32,795 nucleotides of DNA from CAMAUF01 sp046152925 (lineage in GTDB: Bacteria > Chloroflexota > Dehalococcoidia > Tepidiformales > Tepidiformaceae): NCBI GenBank assembly GCA_046152925.1, contig JBJXFX010000118.1, positions 1 to 32,795 on the forward strand, given 5' to 3'. Below, piece after piece: positions 16,069-23,429 of this stretch; position 1 is the stretch's first letter; each line of letters starts with the position of its first letter. The notes beneath the pieces were generated by a model. That model ran no database searches, was not told where the DNA came from, and was given only the letters and a program-made list of their open reading frames with translations. The position numbers and the translations under genes were made by a program.

Positions 16069-17586
16069 CTACTTCAGCGCCGCCATCACGGCCTGAGCCA
16101 ACAGGTCATAGCCGATCGCCCGCGGGTGGATGTCCGCGGGGTTGTCGAGCATGTGCGTGACCGCGCCTGCCCGGCCCTTGATCACTCCCTGACCGTCTGC
16201 GAACAGCGCTCCCTCGGACTCGACGACCTCTTTCGCAATCGCGTTCACCTCGTCCACGATCTCGTCGGTCTGGCCCTCCAGCTTCACCCCGGAGCCGAAT
16301 CCGATGCTGAACGGGTTATACGTGCCCAGAAACACGATGGTCGCCCGTGGCGCCGCCTTCTTCAGCCGGGAGATGATGGTCTTGAGGTTCGCGCGATAGG
16401 CCACCTTCGTGCTCTCCAGCCGCGCGACGCACGCGGGCGTCTCCAGCGTCTCGCTGCAATCCGCGGAGTAGAGGTGGCCCAGCAGGTCGTTTGCCCCGAT
16501 GTCTACCGTCACGAAGGCAACCGAGCGGGAGCCCATGAACTTCACCGCCTCGTCGAGCTGATTCCGGATGAGCCCATTCGACGTTTCACCAGAGCGACCG
16601 AAGTTTCTCAGTCCGTAGGTGGCACCTTCTTTGGCTTCGAGCGCCTTGTGCACGCGGGAGACGTAGCCCTCTTTCGCGGTTGAAACGCCGACGTTCGCCG
16701 CCAGCGAATCGCCGAGCGCGACGTAGACCGGGTCGCCGGCCTGCTCCGTCCCGTTTACCCGGCCGGGCCCAAGGACCTCCGCCGGTGGCTTCGCCGCGGC
16801 GCCCAGGCCGGCGATGTTCTCCCGCACGCTGTCGAGGACGGACCCCAACGTCACCAGGTCGCCGTCGCCCTGGACGCCCGCAATGACGGCGACCCCGTCG
16901 CGAATCTCGAGAAGCTGGACATCGGCGTTCTGCTCCTCAAGCCGTGAGTTGAGGTCCGTGATCGTCTCGACCAGGTCGTTGAGCGCGCCGCGGGCTAAGC
17001 CCGGCATCTTGAAGCTGCCAAGGTCGGCCTGCTTCAAGGAGAACTCGACCCGGCCATCCTCCGCTTTGGCCTCAACCCGGCCCTTTGCGGTGGTCGAGCC
17101 GCGCTTGAACGTCCCGCGGAAGTCGATGTGCCCCGGCCCGCCGTCCTCGCCGCCGACGAGCGTCAGCGTCACGTTTCTCAGCGGGTTGTCGTCGTTGCCT
17201 GCGAGCGCGTCCTGCAGGACCGCCGCAAGCTCTTCCTCGGAGAGCTCCACCCGGAAACCCGCCGCCCCTCGGGCCGAGTCGATCTTCTCGTTCGCCGCGG
17301 CGAGCTTAGTGGGGTCTGCCGGGTCGACCTCTCCCCCCGTCCCAGTCAGCGACCGTGCAACCTGGAAGGCGCTCCACCCTCCATATCCGAGCGAAGCGAC
17401 CGCCACCACGGCCATCAACAACACGAGCTTGCCGGCAAGGTGCTTCAGCTTGAGCAGGACGTAGAAGACGGCGACGACGAGAAGGGCCGCGACCGCGGCC
17501 GCCGGCACCTCGCCCACCGTGAAGAGCGTCACACCTGTGGCCGCCAGAATGGCGAGCAAGCCAACCACCGCAGCCAGGATCACCAT
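16069..17586 (-). CDS. Membrane-anchored SGNH/GDSL hydrolase with N-terminal accessory domain
   Basis: A 505-residue protein in three parts. Residues 1-78 hold three hydrophobic segments that should anchor it in the membrane. Residues 105-245 form a beta-rich region resembling an LmeA/DUF2993-type lipid-binding domain. Residues 285-505 are an SGNH hydrolase: nucleophile Ser294 in ALGDSLA, the block II Gly in NFGRSGETS, GAND with Asn366, and the block V DIHP with His487. The Asp lies two residues before the His rather than the usual three, so the triad may be a Ser-His dyad. An extracytoplasmic esterase or lipase is likely; the substrate is unknown. A GGAGG site precedes the ATG. Confidence 0.8.
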   Translation of the reverse strand: MVILAAVVGLLAILAATGVTLFTVGEVPAAAVAALLVVAVFYVLLKLKHLAGKLVLLMAVVAVASLGYGGWSAFQVARSLTGTGGEVDPADPTKLAAANEKIDSARGAAGFRVELSEEELAAVLQDALAGNDDNPLRNVTLTLVGGEDGGPGHIDFRGTFKRGSTTAKGRVEAKAEDGRVEFSLKQADLGSFKMPGLARGALNDLVETITDLNSRLEEQNADVQLLEIRDGVAVIAGVQGDGDLVTLGSVLDSVRENIAGLGAAAKPPAEVLGPGRVNGTEQAGDPVYVALGDSLAANVGVSTAKEGYVSRVHKALEAKEGATYGLRNFGRSGETSNGLIRNQLDEAVKFMGSRSVAFVTVDIGANDLLGHLYSADCSETLETPACVARLESTKVAYRANLKTIISRLKKAAPRATIVFLGTYNPFSIGFGSGVKLEGQTDEIVDEVNAIAKEVVESEGALFADGQGVIKGRAGAVTHMLDNPADIHPRAIGYDLLAQAVMAALK

Positions 17587-17615
17587 CGCGTACCTCCGGC
17601 GACCGAGTTGGCTGG

Positions 17616-17621
17616 ATTCTA
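17616..17621 (-). promoter_or_regulatory. Predicted -10 box (TAGAAT) of the SGNH hydrolase gene
   Basis: TAGAAT on the minus strand lies 29 nt before the ATG at 17586, with a GGAGG site in between. This is a normally leadered promoter for the gene. Confidence 0.45.
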
Positions 17622-17682
17622 GTCCGCCATGTCAAGTACTCCGGCCCAATGGCTGCCGCAGCGACGCAGTGTCGGAGACGGC

Positions 17683-17723
17683 GTGCCTCCCCTTCCCCGG
17701 AGGGGCCGTGGGGGGGGAGGCAC
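17683..17723. repeat. Compound palindrome with CCCC/GGGG runs
   Basis: Outer arms GTGCCTCCCC (17683-17692) and GGGGAGGCAC (17714-17723) are perfect 10-bp complements. An inner CCCC/GGGG pair at 17695-17705 could form a nested hairpin. The layout resembles a dispersed intergenic palindrome, but only one copy lies in this window. Confidence 0.5.
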
Positions 17724-17789
17724 GAGGTGAGGGGCGTGTCCACCAAGTCCCCAGCGTTCCATCCTCCTGAACCGCGCACTCGTCGGCGC

Positions 17790-17841
17790 TCGCTTATCTG
17801 TGAGGTCGAGCCACACCCGCCCGACCTCACAGACAAGCGAG
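17790..17841. repeat. 20-bp stem-loop with 12-nt loop and one mismatch
   Basis: Left arm 17790-17809 and right arm 17822-17841 are complementary over 20 bp with a single mismatch (A17798 against C17833), around a 12-nt loop. Such a long, near-perfect stem is unlikely by chance. There is no T-run on either strand. Possible readings are a folded RNA 3' end for the small minus-strand gene, a miniature mobile element, or a protein-binding site. Confidence 0.6.
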
Positions 17842-17939
17842 AGGCCGCCGTCGCCGGAACAAGTCCAGCGGCAGGCGGCCTTCGCGTTGACGCCATCGTG
17901 GGAGAGTGCACGCTGGCGGCGCGTGCGACAACTATCGGC

Positions 17940-18152
17940 CTACGCGGCCATCCGGTGCTCTTCGTTGGTGATGAAGTCCATGTCGGAGAGCCAGTTCTTG
18001 AACATCTTCTCCGCCCCGCAAACCTTGCACGTGCCACGGCTCTGGGGGCCGTTCGGCTCGTCGATCCTCCAGCGGTGGTAATGGTCCGCCGGGGCGAGGC
18101 TGATCTTCGGGGTCGTGGAGATGGGCTCCTTCTTCAGGGTGGTCGTGCGCAT
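17940..18152 (-). CDS. Small Cys-pair protein of unknown function
   Basis: A 70-residue soluble protein that I do not recognise by name. The centre reads HRWRIDEPNGP, then a CKVCGAEKMF segment with one CX2C pair, then a KNWLSDMDF helix. The Cys pair could be half of a zinc site completed by nearby His residues or by a dimer. A strong AAAGGAG sequence lies 7 nt before the ATG, and TAGCCT lies about 47 nt before it, so it looks like a genuinely expressed leadered gene. Base composition is lower in G+C than its neighbours. It is divergent from the HxlR regulator gene. Confidence 0.7.
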   Translation of the reverse strand: MRTTTLKKEPISTTPKISLAPADHYHRWRIDEPNGPQSRGTCKVCGAEKMFKNWLSDMDFITNEEHRMAA

Positions 18153-18195
18153 TGCGGGACTCCTTTCTTCGCTGTTGACTCGCTCAGCGCCCCTC

Positions 18196-18208
18196 AGCTA
18201 GGCTAGCT
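18196..18208. promoter_or_regulatory. AGCTAG-G-CTAGCT palindrome over the small gene's -10 box
   Basis: A perfect 6-bp inverted repeat around one G. The minus-strand hexamer TAGCCT (18205-18200), a candidate -10 of the small Cys-pair gene, lies within it. The position between divergent genes, one a transcription regulator, makes it a candidate operator. Confidence 0.35.
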
Positions 18209-18299
18209 AGAGGTGAGTGCTGGTGATATCGATTCGCTAGTGCCGATGTCCGTAGTCTACCAAACCGTACTATCAAGTCAATAGTTCAGGGGCTATCGA

Positions 18300-19025
18300 A
18301 TGGGTAAAGCTGCGCTGGCAGGTAAAGATACGGTCGTGTCCGTCGATCTCCAACCCTCCAGAGGCACAGAGCTCGCAAGGAAGTACCGCCACCCCTGCCT
18401 GATCGCGCAAACCCTCGATGTCCTCGGCGACCGCTGGACCCTTCTCATCCTCCGCGACCTCATGTCCGGGCTGCACCGCTATAGCGACATCCTCGATAAC
18501 TGCGCCGGGATGTCCCCAAACGTGCTCTCCGACCGGCTCAAGCGGCTCGAGGCCGAAGGCATTGTCCAGCGCACCTACCACCGCGAGCTCCCACCACGCG
18601 TGGACTACACACTGACCGAGAAGGGCTGGGCCGTCCGCCCTATCCTCCTTTCGTTGATCGATTGGGGCCGCTCCTACGCACAGCCCTTTGATCTGGATAC
18701 GGTCGGCAGCGAGATTTCCACAGACTTCGCGGTCCGCATGTTGCCAACGTTCTCGTTCAACGCCGACCGCGCCGAAGGGTTGACCGCCACCATGGTCCTC
18801 GAAGTGGCCGACTGTGCGGACTGCAACACCTGGTCGTTCGAGATCCGTGACGGTCATATCCTCCCCCGCCGCCGAGCCATCGAAAGCCCCGACGTCAGAC
18901 TCGTAACGACGACCCGGGGCTTTATCGCGTTTATCCGCGGCGAGCTGCCGCCCGCCGTCTGCGGCAACGTGGAGGGCTCGCTCGAAATCGCCGCCCGCAT
19001 CCAGAGCTGCTTCACGATCGGCTAG
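18300..19025 (+). CDS. HxlR-family transcriptional regulator with C-terminal SCP2-like domain
   Basis: A 241-residue protein. Residues 30-120 are an HxlR winged helix: CLIAQTLDVLGDRWTLLILRDL starts it at about 33, and the recognition helix follows in SPNVLSDRLKRLEAEGIV, with the YTLTEKG wing. The C-terminal 110 residues resemble an SCP2/ligand-binding domain, so DNA binding may respond to a lipid or other hydrophobic ligand. The ATG at 18300 has no clear Shine-Dalgarno sequence. An ACTAT/ATAGT inverted repeat lies about 25-45 nt upstream and may be an autoregulatory site. The adjacent SnoaL-like gene follows 151 nt downstream and is a possible target. Confidence 0.85.
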   Translation: MGKAALAGKDTVVSVDLQPSRGTELARKYRHPCLIAQTLDVLGDRWTLLILRDLMSGLHRYSDILDNCAGMSPNVLSDRLKRLEAEGIVQRTYHRELPPRVDYTLTEKGWAVRPILLSLIDWGRSYAQPFDLDTVGSEISTDFAVRMLPTFSFNADRAEGLTATMVLEVADCADCNTWSFEIRDGHILPRRRAIESPDVRLVTTTRGFIAFIRGELPPAVCGNVEGSLEIAARIQSCFTIG

Positions 19026-19176
19026 ACGCCGTGCTCACCCCAGAAGTTCCAACAGCTCCGGCAAACTCCGTCCAGGACCGCGATACCCAGACCACGGCCG
19101 CACCGGCGACTGGATGCGCGGCCAACAAACTCGCGTATGATGCACGGCCACGCTGTCTCAACTTTGGAGGGATTTC

Positions 19177-19614
19177 ATGGCCAAGCCAACCAACGACGAT
19201 TACATCGCAATCCGCCAGGTCGCCGAGCGTTATGTCGACGCGGTCAACCGCTTCGACGCGCAGGCCTGGGGCCAAACCTGGGCGCCCGACGGCGAGTGGC
19301 ACGTCGGCCAGGTCCATAAGGGCCGCGACAACATGGTCACCGTCTGGACGCAGATCATGGGGAGCATCCCCAACGTCTACATGCACGTCTATTCCGGCGT
19401 GATCGACGACGTGACCGGCGACAAGGCGACCGGTCGCTGGTACATGGGCGAGTTCCTCAACCTCCCGAACGGCACGCGGAGCATGAACTCGATCTGCTAC
19501 TACGACACGTACACGCGGATCGACGGCCAGTGGTACATCCAGACCCGCAAGTTCGAGGCGCTCTACCGCGGCCCCGCGGACCTCTCGGGCGACTTCGCAA
19601 AGCTCCCGAAGTAA
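19177..19614 (+). CDS. SnoaL-like (NTF2-fold) protein
   Basis: A 145-residue protein with the NTF2/SnoaL-like cone fold. It opens with a helix IRQVAERYVDAVNRFDAQAW, followed by WAPDGEWHVG and a HVYSGVIDDVTGDKATGRWYMGEF strand pair typical of SnoaL_4 members. These act as small-molecule isomerases, hydratases or dehydratases, or as ligand-binding proteins; no substrate can be assigned. A GGAGGG site sits 5 nt before the ATG, and a TATGAT hexamer at 19136-19141 could be its promoter. The HxlR regulator lies just upstream in the same direction. Confidence 0.8.
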   Translation: MAKPTNDDYIAIRQVAERYVDAVNRFDAQAWGQTWAPDGEWHVGQVHKGRDNMVTVWTQIMGSIPNVYMHVYSGVIDDVTGDKATGRWYMGEFLNLPNGTRSMNSICYYDTYTRIDGQWYIQTRKFEALYRGPADLSGDFAKLPK

Positions 19615-19631
19615 CGGGGCACTCCATGCGA

Positions 19632-19637
19632 TAGGAT
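19632..19637 (+). promoter_or_regulatory. Predicted -10 box (TAGGAT) of the Uma2 gene
   Basis: TAGGAT ends 7 nt before GTG 19645, with no Shine-Dalgarno sequence between. It supports GTG 19645 over the in-frame codon at 19636, which overlaps the hexamer. Confidence 0.5.
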
Positions 19638-19644
19638 GGTTGCC

Positions 19645-20235
19645 GTGGCTACTTCCGCTCCGCCTCGGCCTGCGCCGCCCCCGAAACGGACCAGACGCTC
19701 CTACACGCCTGAGGAGTTCCTTCGGCTTGAAGATCCGATCCGGTGGGAGATGCTCGACGACGGGACGCTTCAGGAGCGGAACATGGGCATGCGATCCGAT
19801 GAGGTCTCCGGGGCGGCCATCGAGTTGCTTCGCGGCTTTGTCTACCCGCGAAAACTTGGCGTCGTCTTCGGCGGCGGGACCGGGCTGCAGATCTTTGCCG
19901 GGCGGCCCCTCCGGGTGCCGCGCGCCGATGCGGGCTTCATATCCGCAAACCGATTGCCTGGGGGAGGGGCGTTCGAAGGCCACCTACAGGCCGTCCCCGA
20001 CCTCCTGGTCGAGGTCGTCTCGCCGCGAGACACGGTGCAAGACGTCGAGAACAAGGTGAAGGAGTACCTCAGCGCGGGCGTACGGCTGGTGTGGGTCCTA
20101 AAGCCCCACGCCGAGACGCTCGACGTGTACCGCTCCGATGGGACGTTCGCCCGCCTCACGGCTCAAGACACGCTTTCAGGCGGCGATGTGTTGCCGGGCT
20201 TCGAGGTGACGGTCGCTCGGTTGTTCGCCCGCTGA
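19645..20235 (+). CDS. Uma2 family endonuclease-fold protein (DUF820)
   Basis: A 196-residue protein of the Uma2/DUF820 group within the PD-(D/E)XK nuclease superfamily. The N-terminal YTPEEFLRLED segment is the family hallmark. The catalytic core is visible as an Asp in VPRADAGFIS, the LLVEVVSPRD strand with its acidic residue, and the following Lys in DVENKVKEYLSAGV. Function is unknown; the family is expanded in Cyanobacteria, Chloroflexota and relatives and is often solitary. The start is GTG 19645 directly after a TAGGAT hexamer. The tRNA-Ser gene follows 52 nt downstream. Confidence 0.88.
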   Translation: MATSAPPRPAPPPKRTRRSYTPEEFLRLEDPIRWEMLDDGTLQERNMGMRSDEVSGAAIELLRGFVYPRKLGVVFGGGTGLQIFAGRPLRVPRADAGFISANRLPGGGAFEGHLQAVPDLLVEVVSPRDTVQDVENKVKEYLSAGVRLVWVLKPHAETLDVYRSDGTFARLTAQDTLSGGDVLPGFEVTVARLFAR

Positions 20236-20260
20236 CGTGCGTCTAGGGAGGGTGGGGCGA

Positions 20261-20266
20261 TAGGAT
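20261..20266 (+). promoter_or_regulatory. Predicted -10 box (TAGGAT) of tRNA-Ser
   Basis: TAGGAT ends 21 nt before the mature 5' end of the tRNA. It is the same hexamer seen just upstream of several protein starts, and here it must act as a promoter element because no start codon is involved. Confidence 0.5.
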
Positions 20267-20287
20267 GAGCCTTCCCCACTCGCCCGC

Positions 20288-20377
20288 GGAGAGGTGCTGG
20301 AGTGGTTGAACAGGCACGACTGGAAATCGTGTAGGGGTGCAAGCCCCTCGTGGGTTCAAATCCCACCCTCTCCGCCA
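20288..20377 (+). tRNA. tRNA-Ser (anticodon GGA)
   Basis: A 90-nt class II tRNA with an encoded CCA end. The acceptor stem pairs GGAGAGG with CCTCTCC, with discriminator G20374. The anticodon stem CACGA/TCGTG encloses a loop with GGA, which reads UCC and UCU serine codons. The long variable arm (GGGG/CCCC) is typical of tRNA-Ser, and the T arm GTGGG-TTCAAAT-CCCAC is intact. Confidence 0.96.
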
Positions 20378-20523
20378 GATCAGCCCCTTTGGGCCTCGCC
20401 CGCGACCGTCCCGGTTCCCCGCCACCAAGGCCGGCCCCGCGCACAATCCGTGCCGGCGTGGACCTCGCGACCGGTGGGGCGTCGCCCCAAACGCCGCTGC
20501 CCCCGGCTTTCCCCGCCGCAGGC

Positions 20524-20529
20524 TACACT
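20524..20529 (+). promoter_or_regulatory. Predicted -10 box (TACACT) of the site-2 protease gene
   Basis: TACACT ends 14 nt before ATG 20544, which implies a very short 5' leader of about 7 nt without a clear ribosome-binding site. Confidence 0.4.
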
Positions 20530-20543
20530 GATCCCACACCTCC

Positions 20544-21686
20544 ATGCGTAACTTCCGGATCGGCACCCTCCTCGGCATCCCCATCATGGTCAACCCCAGC
20601 TGGTTCATCCTGCTGGTCGTCCTCGTCTTCACCCTCTCGCAAAACGTCTTCCCCGAGTCCTACGAAGGCACGCCCGTCACGTACACCCTGATGGCGCTGT
20701 TCACCGCCCTCGTCTTCTGCGCCTCGATCATCCTCCACGAACTCGCCCACAGCGTCGTCGCCCGCGCCTATAAGCTCCCCGTGAAAGACATCACGCTCTT
20801 CGTCTTCGGCGGCGTCGCCCAGATCACCAAAGAAGCGACCCGCCCGATCGCCGAGCTCCTCATGGCCATCGCTGGCCCGTTGATGAGCCTCGCCCTCGGC
20901 TTCGCCTTCATCGGCCTCTGGATCCTGATGGGCTCAAGCGAAGACCGCGCCATCGACCAGATCGTCTTCTTCCTCGGCGCGACGAACTTCGTCGTCGCCG
21001 TCTTCAACATGCTCCCGGCCTTCCCGATGGATGGCGGCCGCGTCCTCCGTTCGCTCATCTGGCTGGTCGGCCGGAACTACAGCTTCGCGACCCAGGCAGC
21101 CGCCTGGATCGGCCGCGTCTTCGCCTGGGCCGGCATCGCCATCGGGATGCTCGCCATGCTCGGCGTCGAGACCATCGTCGCCCAGTCCGCCTTCAGCGGC
21201 GTCTGGCTCATCCTCATGGGCTTCTTCCTCGAAGGCGCCGCCCGCCAAAGCCTCGTCCAAAACCGCGTCCGCGATGCGCTCGGCCGCTATACCGTCCGCG
21301 ACCTGATGCAAACCGACCCCCCGGCCATCGACCCGAGCATCAGCCTCGGCGTGCTCGCGCGCGGGGCGTTCGAGATCAACCCGCGGGCCTGTTACTTCAT
21401 CGAACAAGACGGCAAGCTCGCCGGCATCATCAGCGCCCACCAGGTGGCCGAAGTGCCCCGCACCGCCTGGGACCGCACCACTGCCGCCGAAGCGATGGTC
21501 CCGCGCGACAAGCTCGTCGGAACCTCGGTCGAACGGTCGCTGGTCGATGTCCTCATGGAGATGGAGCAGGGCGACATGACGCACATGCCCGTGGTCACCG
21601 ATGGCCGCGTCGTTGGCGTCATCGGCCGCGACCGCATCGTCGCGCGCCTGCGCGACGCGGGCCTGATCAAGGCGAGCGCCGCCTAA
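20544..21686 (+). CDS. Site-2 protease family membrane metalloprotease with CBS domains
   Basis: A 380-residue polytopic membrane protein of peptidase family M50. The zinc motif HELAH (His65, Glu66, His69) lies in the third hydrophobic segment, and the second metal motif appears as NMLPAFPMDGGR with Asp163. The last 130 residues form a pair of CBS domains that probably sense adenine nucleotides. This SpoIVFB-like class cuts membrane-bound substrates within the bilayer; the substrate is not evident. The gene converges on dnaJ, and the two stop codons share the bases CTAA at 21683-21686. Confidence 0.9.
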   Translation: MRNFRIGTLLGIPIMVNPSWFILLVVLVFTLSQNVFPESYEGTPVTYTLMALFTALVFCASIILHELAHSVVARAYKLPVKDITLFVFGGVAQITKEATRPIAELLMAIAGPLMSLALGFAFIGLWILMGSSEDRAIDQIVFFLGATNFVVAVFNMLPAFPMDGGRVLRSLIWLVGRNYSFATQAAAWIGRVFAWAGIAIGMLAMLGVETIVAQSAFSGVWLILMGFFLEGAARQSLVQNRVRDALGRYTVRDLMQTDPPAIDPSISLGVLARGAFEINPRACYFIEQDGKLAGIISAHQVAEVPRTAWDRTTAAEAMVPRDKLVGTSVERSLVDVLMEMEQGDMTHMPVVTDGRVVGVIGRDRIVARLRDAGLIKASAA

Positions 21687-22816
21687 CCCGCGACCGCGTC
21701 CTTCAGTCGCTCGAACAGCCCCTTGCCCTTTTTCGGCAAGACCGGCGTCCCCATCGTCTCCGCCAAGCGTTCGAACAGCGTCCGCTGCTCGTCAGTGAGG
21801 CTCTCCGGGAGGACCACCGTAAGCTTGACGACCATGTCGCCGCGGCCGAACGAGTCGAGACGAGGCACGCCCTTGCCGCGGAGCACGAACTCGGTCTCGC
21901 TTTGCGTCCCCGGGGGCACTTCGATCTCGGTCTCGCCGTCGAGCGTCGGGATCATGAGGCGGGCGCCGAGCGTCGCCTGAGCGACGTTGATCGGCAGTTC
22001 GAAGAGGATGTGGTCGTCGACCCGTTCGAACTGCGGGTGCTGCGCCACCTGGAACGTGACGTGGAGGTTGCCGTTTTCGCCGCCCCGGGGCCCGGCCTCG
22101 CCCTCGCCCGTGAGGCGGATCTGGATGCCTTCGTGCACCCCTGGCGGCACCTTGACCACGATCTTGCGGTTCTTCCGCTCGCGCCCCGAGCCCTTGCAGT
22201 GCGAACACGGGTTCGTCAGGATTCGCCCTTCGCCTTGGCAGCGGCCACACGGCGTGACGTTCACGAACTGGCCGAAAATGCTCTGCTGCGCCCGCCGGAT
22301 CTCGCCCTGCCCGTTACACTCGGTGCAGACCGTGAGGTCGGTCCCCGGCTGCGCGCCCTTGCCGCCACAGGTGTCGCAGCGTTCGGCGCGCGGATACTCG
22401 ATCTCCCGCTCAACGCCGAACACAGCCTCTTCGAAGGTGAGCCGCATCGTGTAGCGAAGGTCGGCGCCCTTGGCCGGCCCGCGCCGCCGCCGCCCGCCCC
22501 GCGCCGAACCGCCAAAGAAGGCGTCGAAGATGTCCCCAAAGCCCTCAAAGCCCTGGAAATTGTCGAACCCGGCGCCGGCCCCCTGCCCTTCGACGCCGGC
22601 ATGGCCAAAGCGGTCGTACCGGGCACGTTTGTCGGCATCCGAAAGGACTTCGTAGGCGTGGTTGATCTCTTTGAACTGCTCGGCCGCGTCTTCGGACTTG
22701 TTGCGGTCCGGGTGAAATTGCATCGCCATGCGGCGATAGGCCTTTTTCAACTCGTCGGCGGTCGCCGATTGAGCGACGCCCAGCACCTCATACAAATCCC
22801 GTTGTGCGGCGGCCAT
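21683..22816 (-). CDS. dnaJ: Chaperone protein DnaJ
   Basis: A 377-residue type I DnaJ that delivers unfolded proteins to DnaK and stimulates its ATPase. It has the J domain with the HPD motif in MQFHPDRN, a short Gly/Phe-rich region, four CxxCxGxG zinc repeats (CDTCGGKG, CTECNGQG, CGRCQGEG, CSHCKGSG) and the C-terminal substrate-binding domains. dnaK and grpE are not in the window, so it is transcribed alone. A CIRCE operator lies 3 nt upstream of its ATG, so heat-inducible repression by HrcA is likely. The -10 box lies within the operator and is 8 nt from the ATG. Confidence 0.97.
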   Translation of the reverse strand: MAAAQRDLYEVLGVAQSATADELKKAYRRMAMQFHPDRNKSEDAAEQFKEINHAYEVLSDADKRARYDRFGHAGVEGQGAGAGFDNFQGFEGFGDIFDAFFGGSARGGRRRRGPAKGADLRYTMRLTFEEAVFGVEREIEYPRAERCDTCGGKGAQPGTDLTVCTECNGQGEIRRAQQSIFGQFVNVTPCGRCQGEGRILTNPCSHCKGSGRERKNRKIVVKVPPGVHEGIQIRLTGEGEAGPRGGENGNLHVTFQVAQHPQFERVDDHILFELPINVAQATLGARLMIPTLDGETEIEVPPGTQSETEFVLRGKGVPRLDSFGRGDMVVKLTVVLPESLTDEQRTLFERLAETMGTPVLPKKGKGLFERLKDAVAG

Positions 22817-22819
22817 GGT

Positions 22820-22846
22820 TTAGCAGCGTAGCATGGCGAGTGCTAA
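22820..22846. promoter_or_regulatory. CIRCE operator (HrcA site) overlapping the dnaJ promoter
   Basis: The sequence is a TTAGCA-type half-site (22820-22828), a 9-nt spacer and a perfect GAGTGCTAA half-site (22838-22846), the CIRCE architecture TTAGCACTC-N9-GAGTGCTAA. The left half matches 6 of 9 positions. The minus-strand TACGCT at 22830-22825 is the probable dnaJ -10 and lies inside it, so bound HrcA would cover the promoter and the start region. Confidence 0.82.
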
Positions 22847-22871
22847 CCGCGCGCCGAACGCCACGGCACAG

Positions 22872-22877
22872 TAGGCT
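22872..22877 (+). promoter_or_regulatory. Predicted -10 box (TAGGCT) of DinB-like gene
   Basis: TAGGCT ends 7 nt before GTG 22885. It lies 25 nt from the edge of the CIRCE site on the other side of the divergent region. Confidence 0.5.
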
Positions 22878-22884
22878 TGCGCCC

Positions 22885-23370
22885 GTGGTCCCGCCCGAAC
22901 TCCAAGAACTCTTTCGTGCCTTTACGGCCGGGCCCCGCGCCCTCCGGGAACAGATCGCTGGCATCGACGCCGGGGGCATGAACCAACGCCCGCCGGGCAG
23001 CGACTGGAGCATCCGCGACGTGCTCCATCACCTGACGGACCACGAGCTCGTCCGCGGCGTTCAGGTCCGCATGATCCTTGGCGCCGAAGAGCCGCCGCCC
23101 ATCCCCGGCTACGACGAAGCCCGCTGGCAGCGCCGCCTTCAATACCTCTGGCGCAGCCCCGAGGCCGCCCTCTCGCTCTTCGAACAAGCGCGCTATGTCA
23201 CGGCCGAGCTCCTTTCGCACTGCGACCGCACAGCCTGGCAACGGACGGGCATCCACCCCGAACGCGGCCCCCAGACCGTGCACGACCTCGTCGAAGGCCT
23301 GGTGACCCACACCGCGACCCACGTCGAGCAGGCGCGGGCCGCCCGCGAAGCTCTGACGAAGCGCCGTTAG
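22885..23370 (+). CDS. DinB-like four-helix-bundle protein
   Basis: A 161-residue DinB_2-type protein. A first-helix SIRDVLHHLTDHE segment and an HTATH (HxxxH) pair near the C-terminus provide the expected three-His metal site. The substrate is unknown. GTG 22885 is chosen because it directly follows a promoter hexamer; an in-frame upstream codon at 22804 would run back through the CIRCE site. It is divergent from dnaJ. Its sequence is quite different from the DinB-like protein at 1364-1837, so the two are not recent duplicates. Confidence 0.8.
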   Translation: MVPPELQELFRAFTAGPRALREQIAGIDAGGMNQRPPGSDWSIRDVLHHLTDHELVRGVQVRMILGAEEPPPIPGYDEARWQRRLQYLWRSPEAALSLFEQARYVTAELLSHCDRTAWQRTGIHPERGPQTVHDLVEGLVTHTATHVEQARAAREALTKRR

Positions 23371-23409
23371 CCGCTGCCTTCCCCCGAAATCCGTTCATCG
23401 TGCGCTAAC

Positions 23410-23429
23410 GATTCTCCCCTGCGAGAATC
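23410..23429. promoter_or_regulatory. GATTCTC-N6-GAGAATC palindrome upstream of MFS gene
   Basis: A perfect 7-bp inverted repeat with a 6-nt spacer, 37 nt before the ATG of the downstream MFS gene. The right arm could also serve as a -10 (GAGAAT). A repressor site controlling the exporter is plausible. A hairpin terminator is less likely because no T-run follows. Confidence 0.4.

Larger units (their letters stand above)
17587..17939. other. 353-nt intergenic region rich in inverted repeats
   Basis: No convincing gene is present: the open frames across it give low-complexity peptides without family features. It holds the SGNH promoter at its left end, a G/C-run compound palindrome at 17683-17723, and a long 20-bp stem-loop at 17790-17841. 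Neither palindrome is followed by a T-run. Confidence 0.6.

Noticed and set aside
17649..18206. A 185-codon plus-strand frame through the palindromic gap
   Set aside because: It crosses both palindromes and the antisense of the small Cys-pair gene. There is no ribosome-binding site and no family resemblance.
19012..19983. A 323-codon minus-strand frame across SnoaL and Uma2 genes
   Set aside because: Antisense to two genes with clear domains and strong start signals.
21719..21745. Hairpin with a T-run near the dnaJ 3' end (CTTGCC...GGCAAG)
   Set aside because: It lies within dnaJ coding sequence (a LPKKGKG segment), and the T-run is the loop, not a tail.
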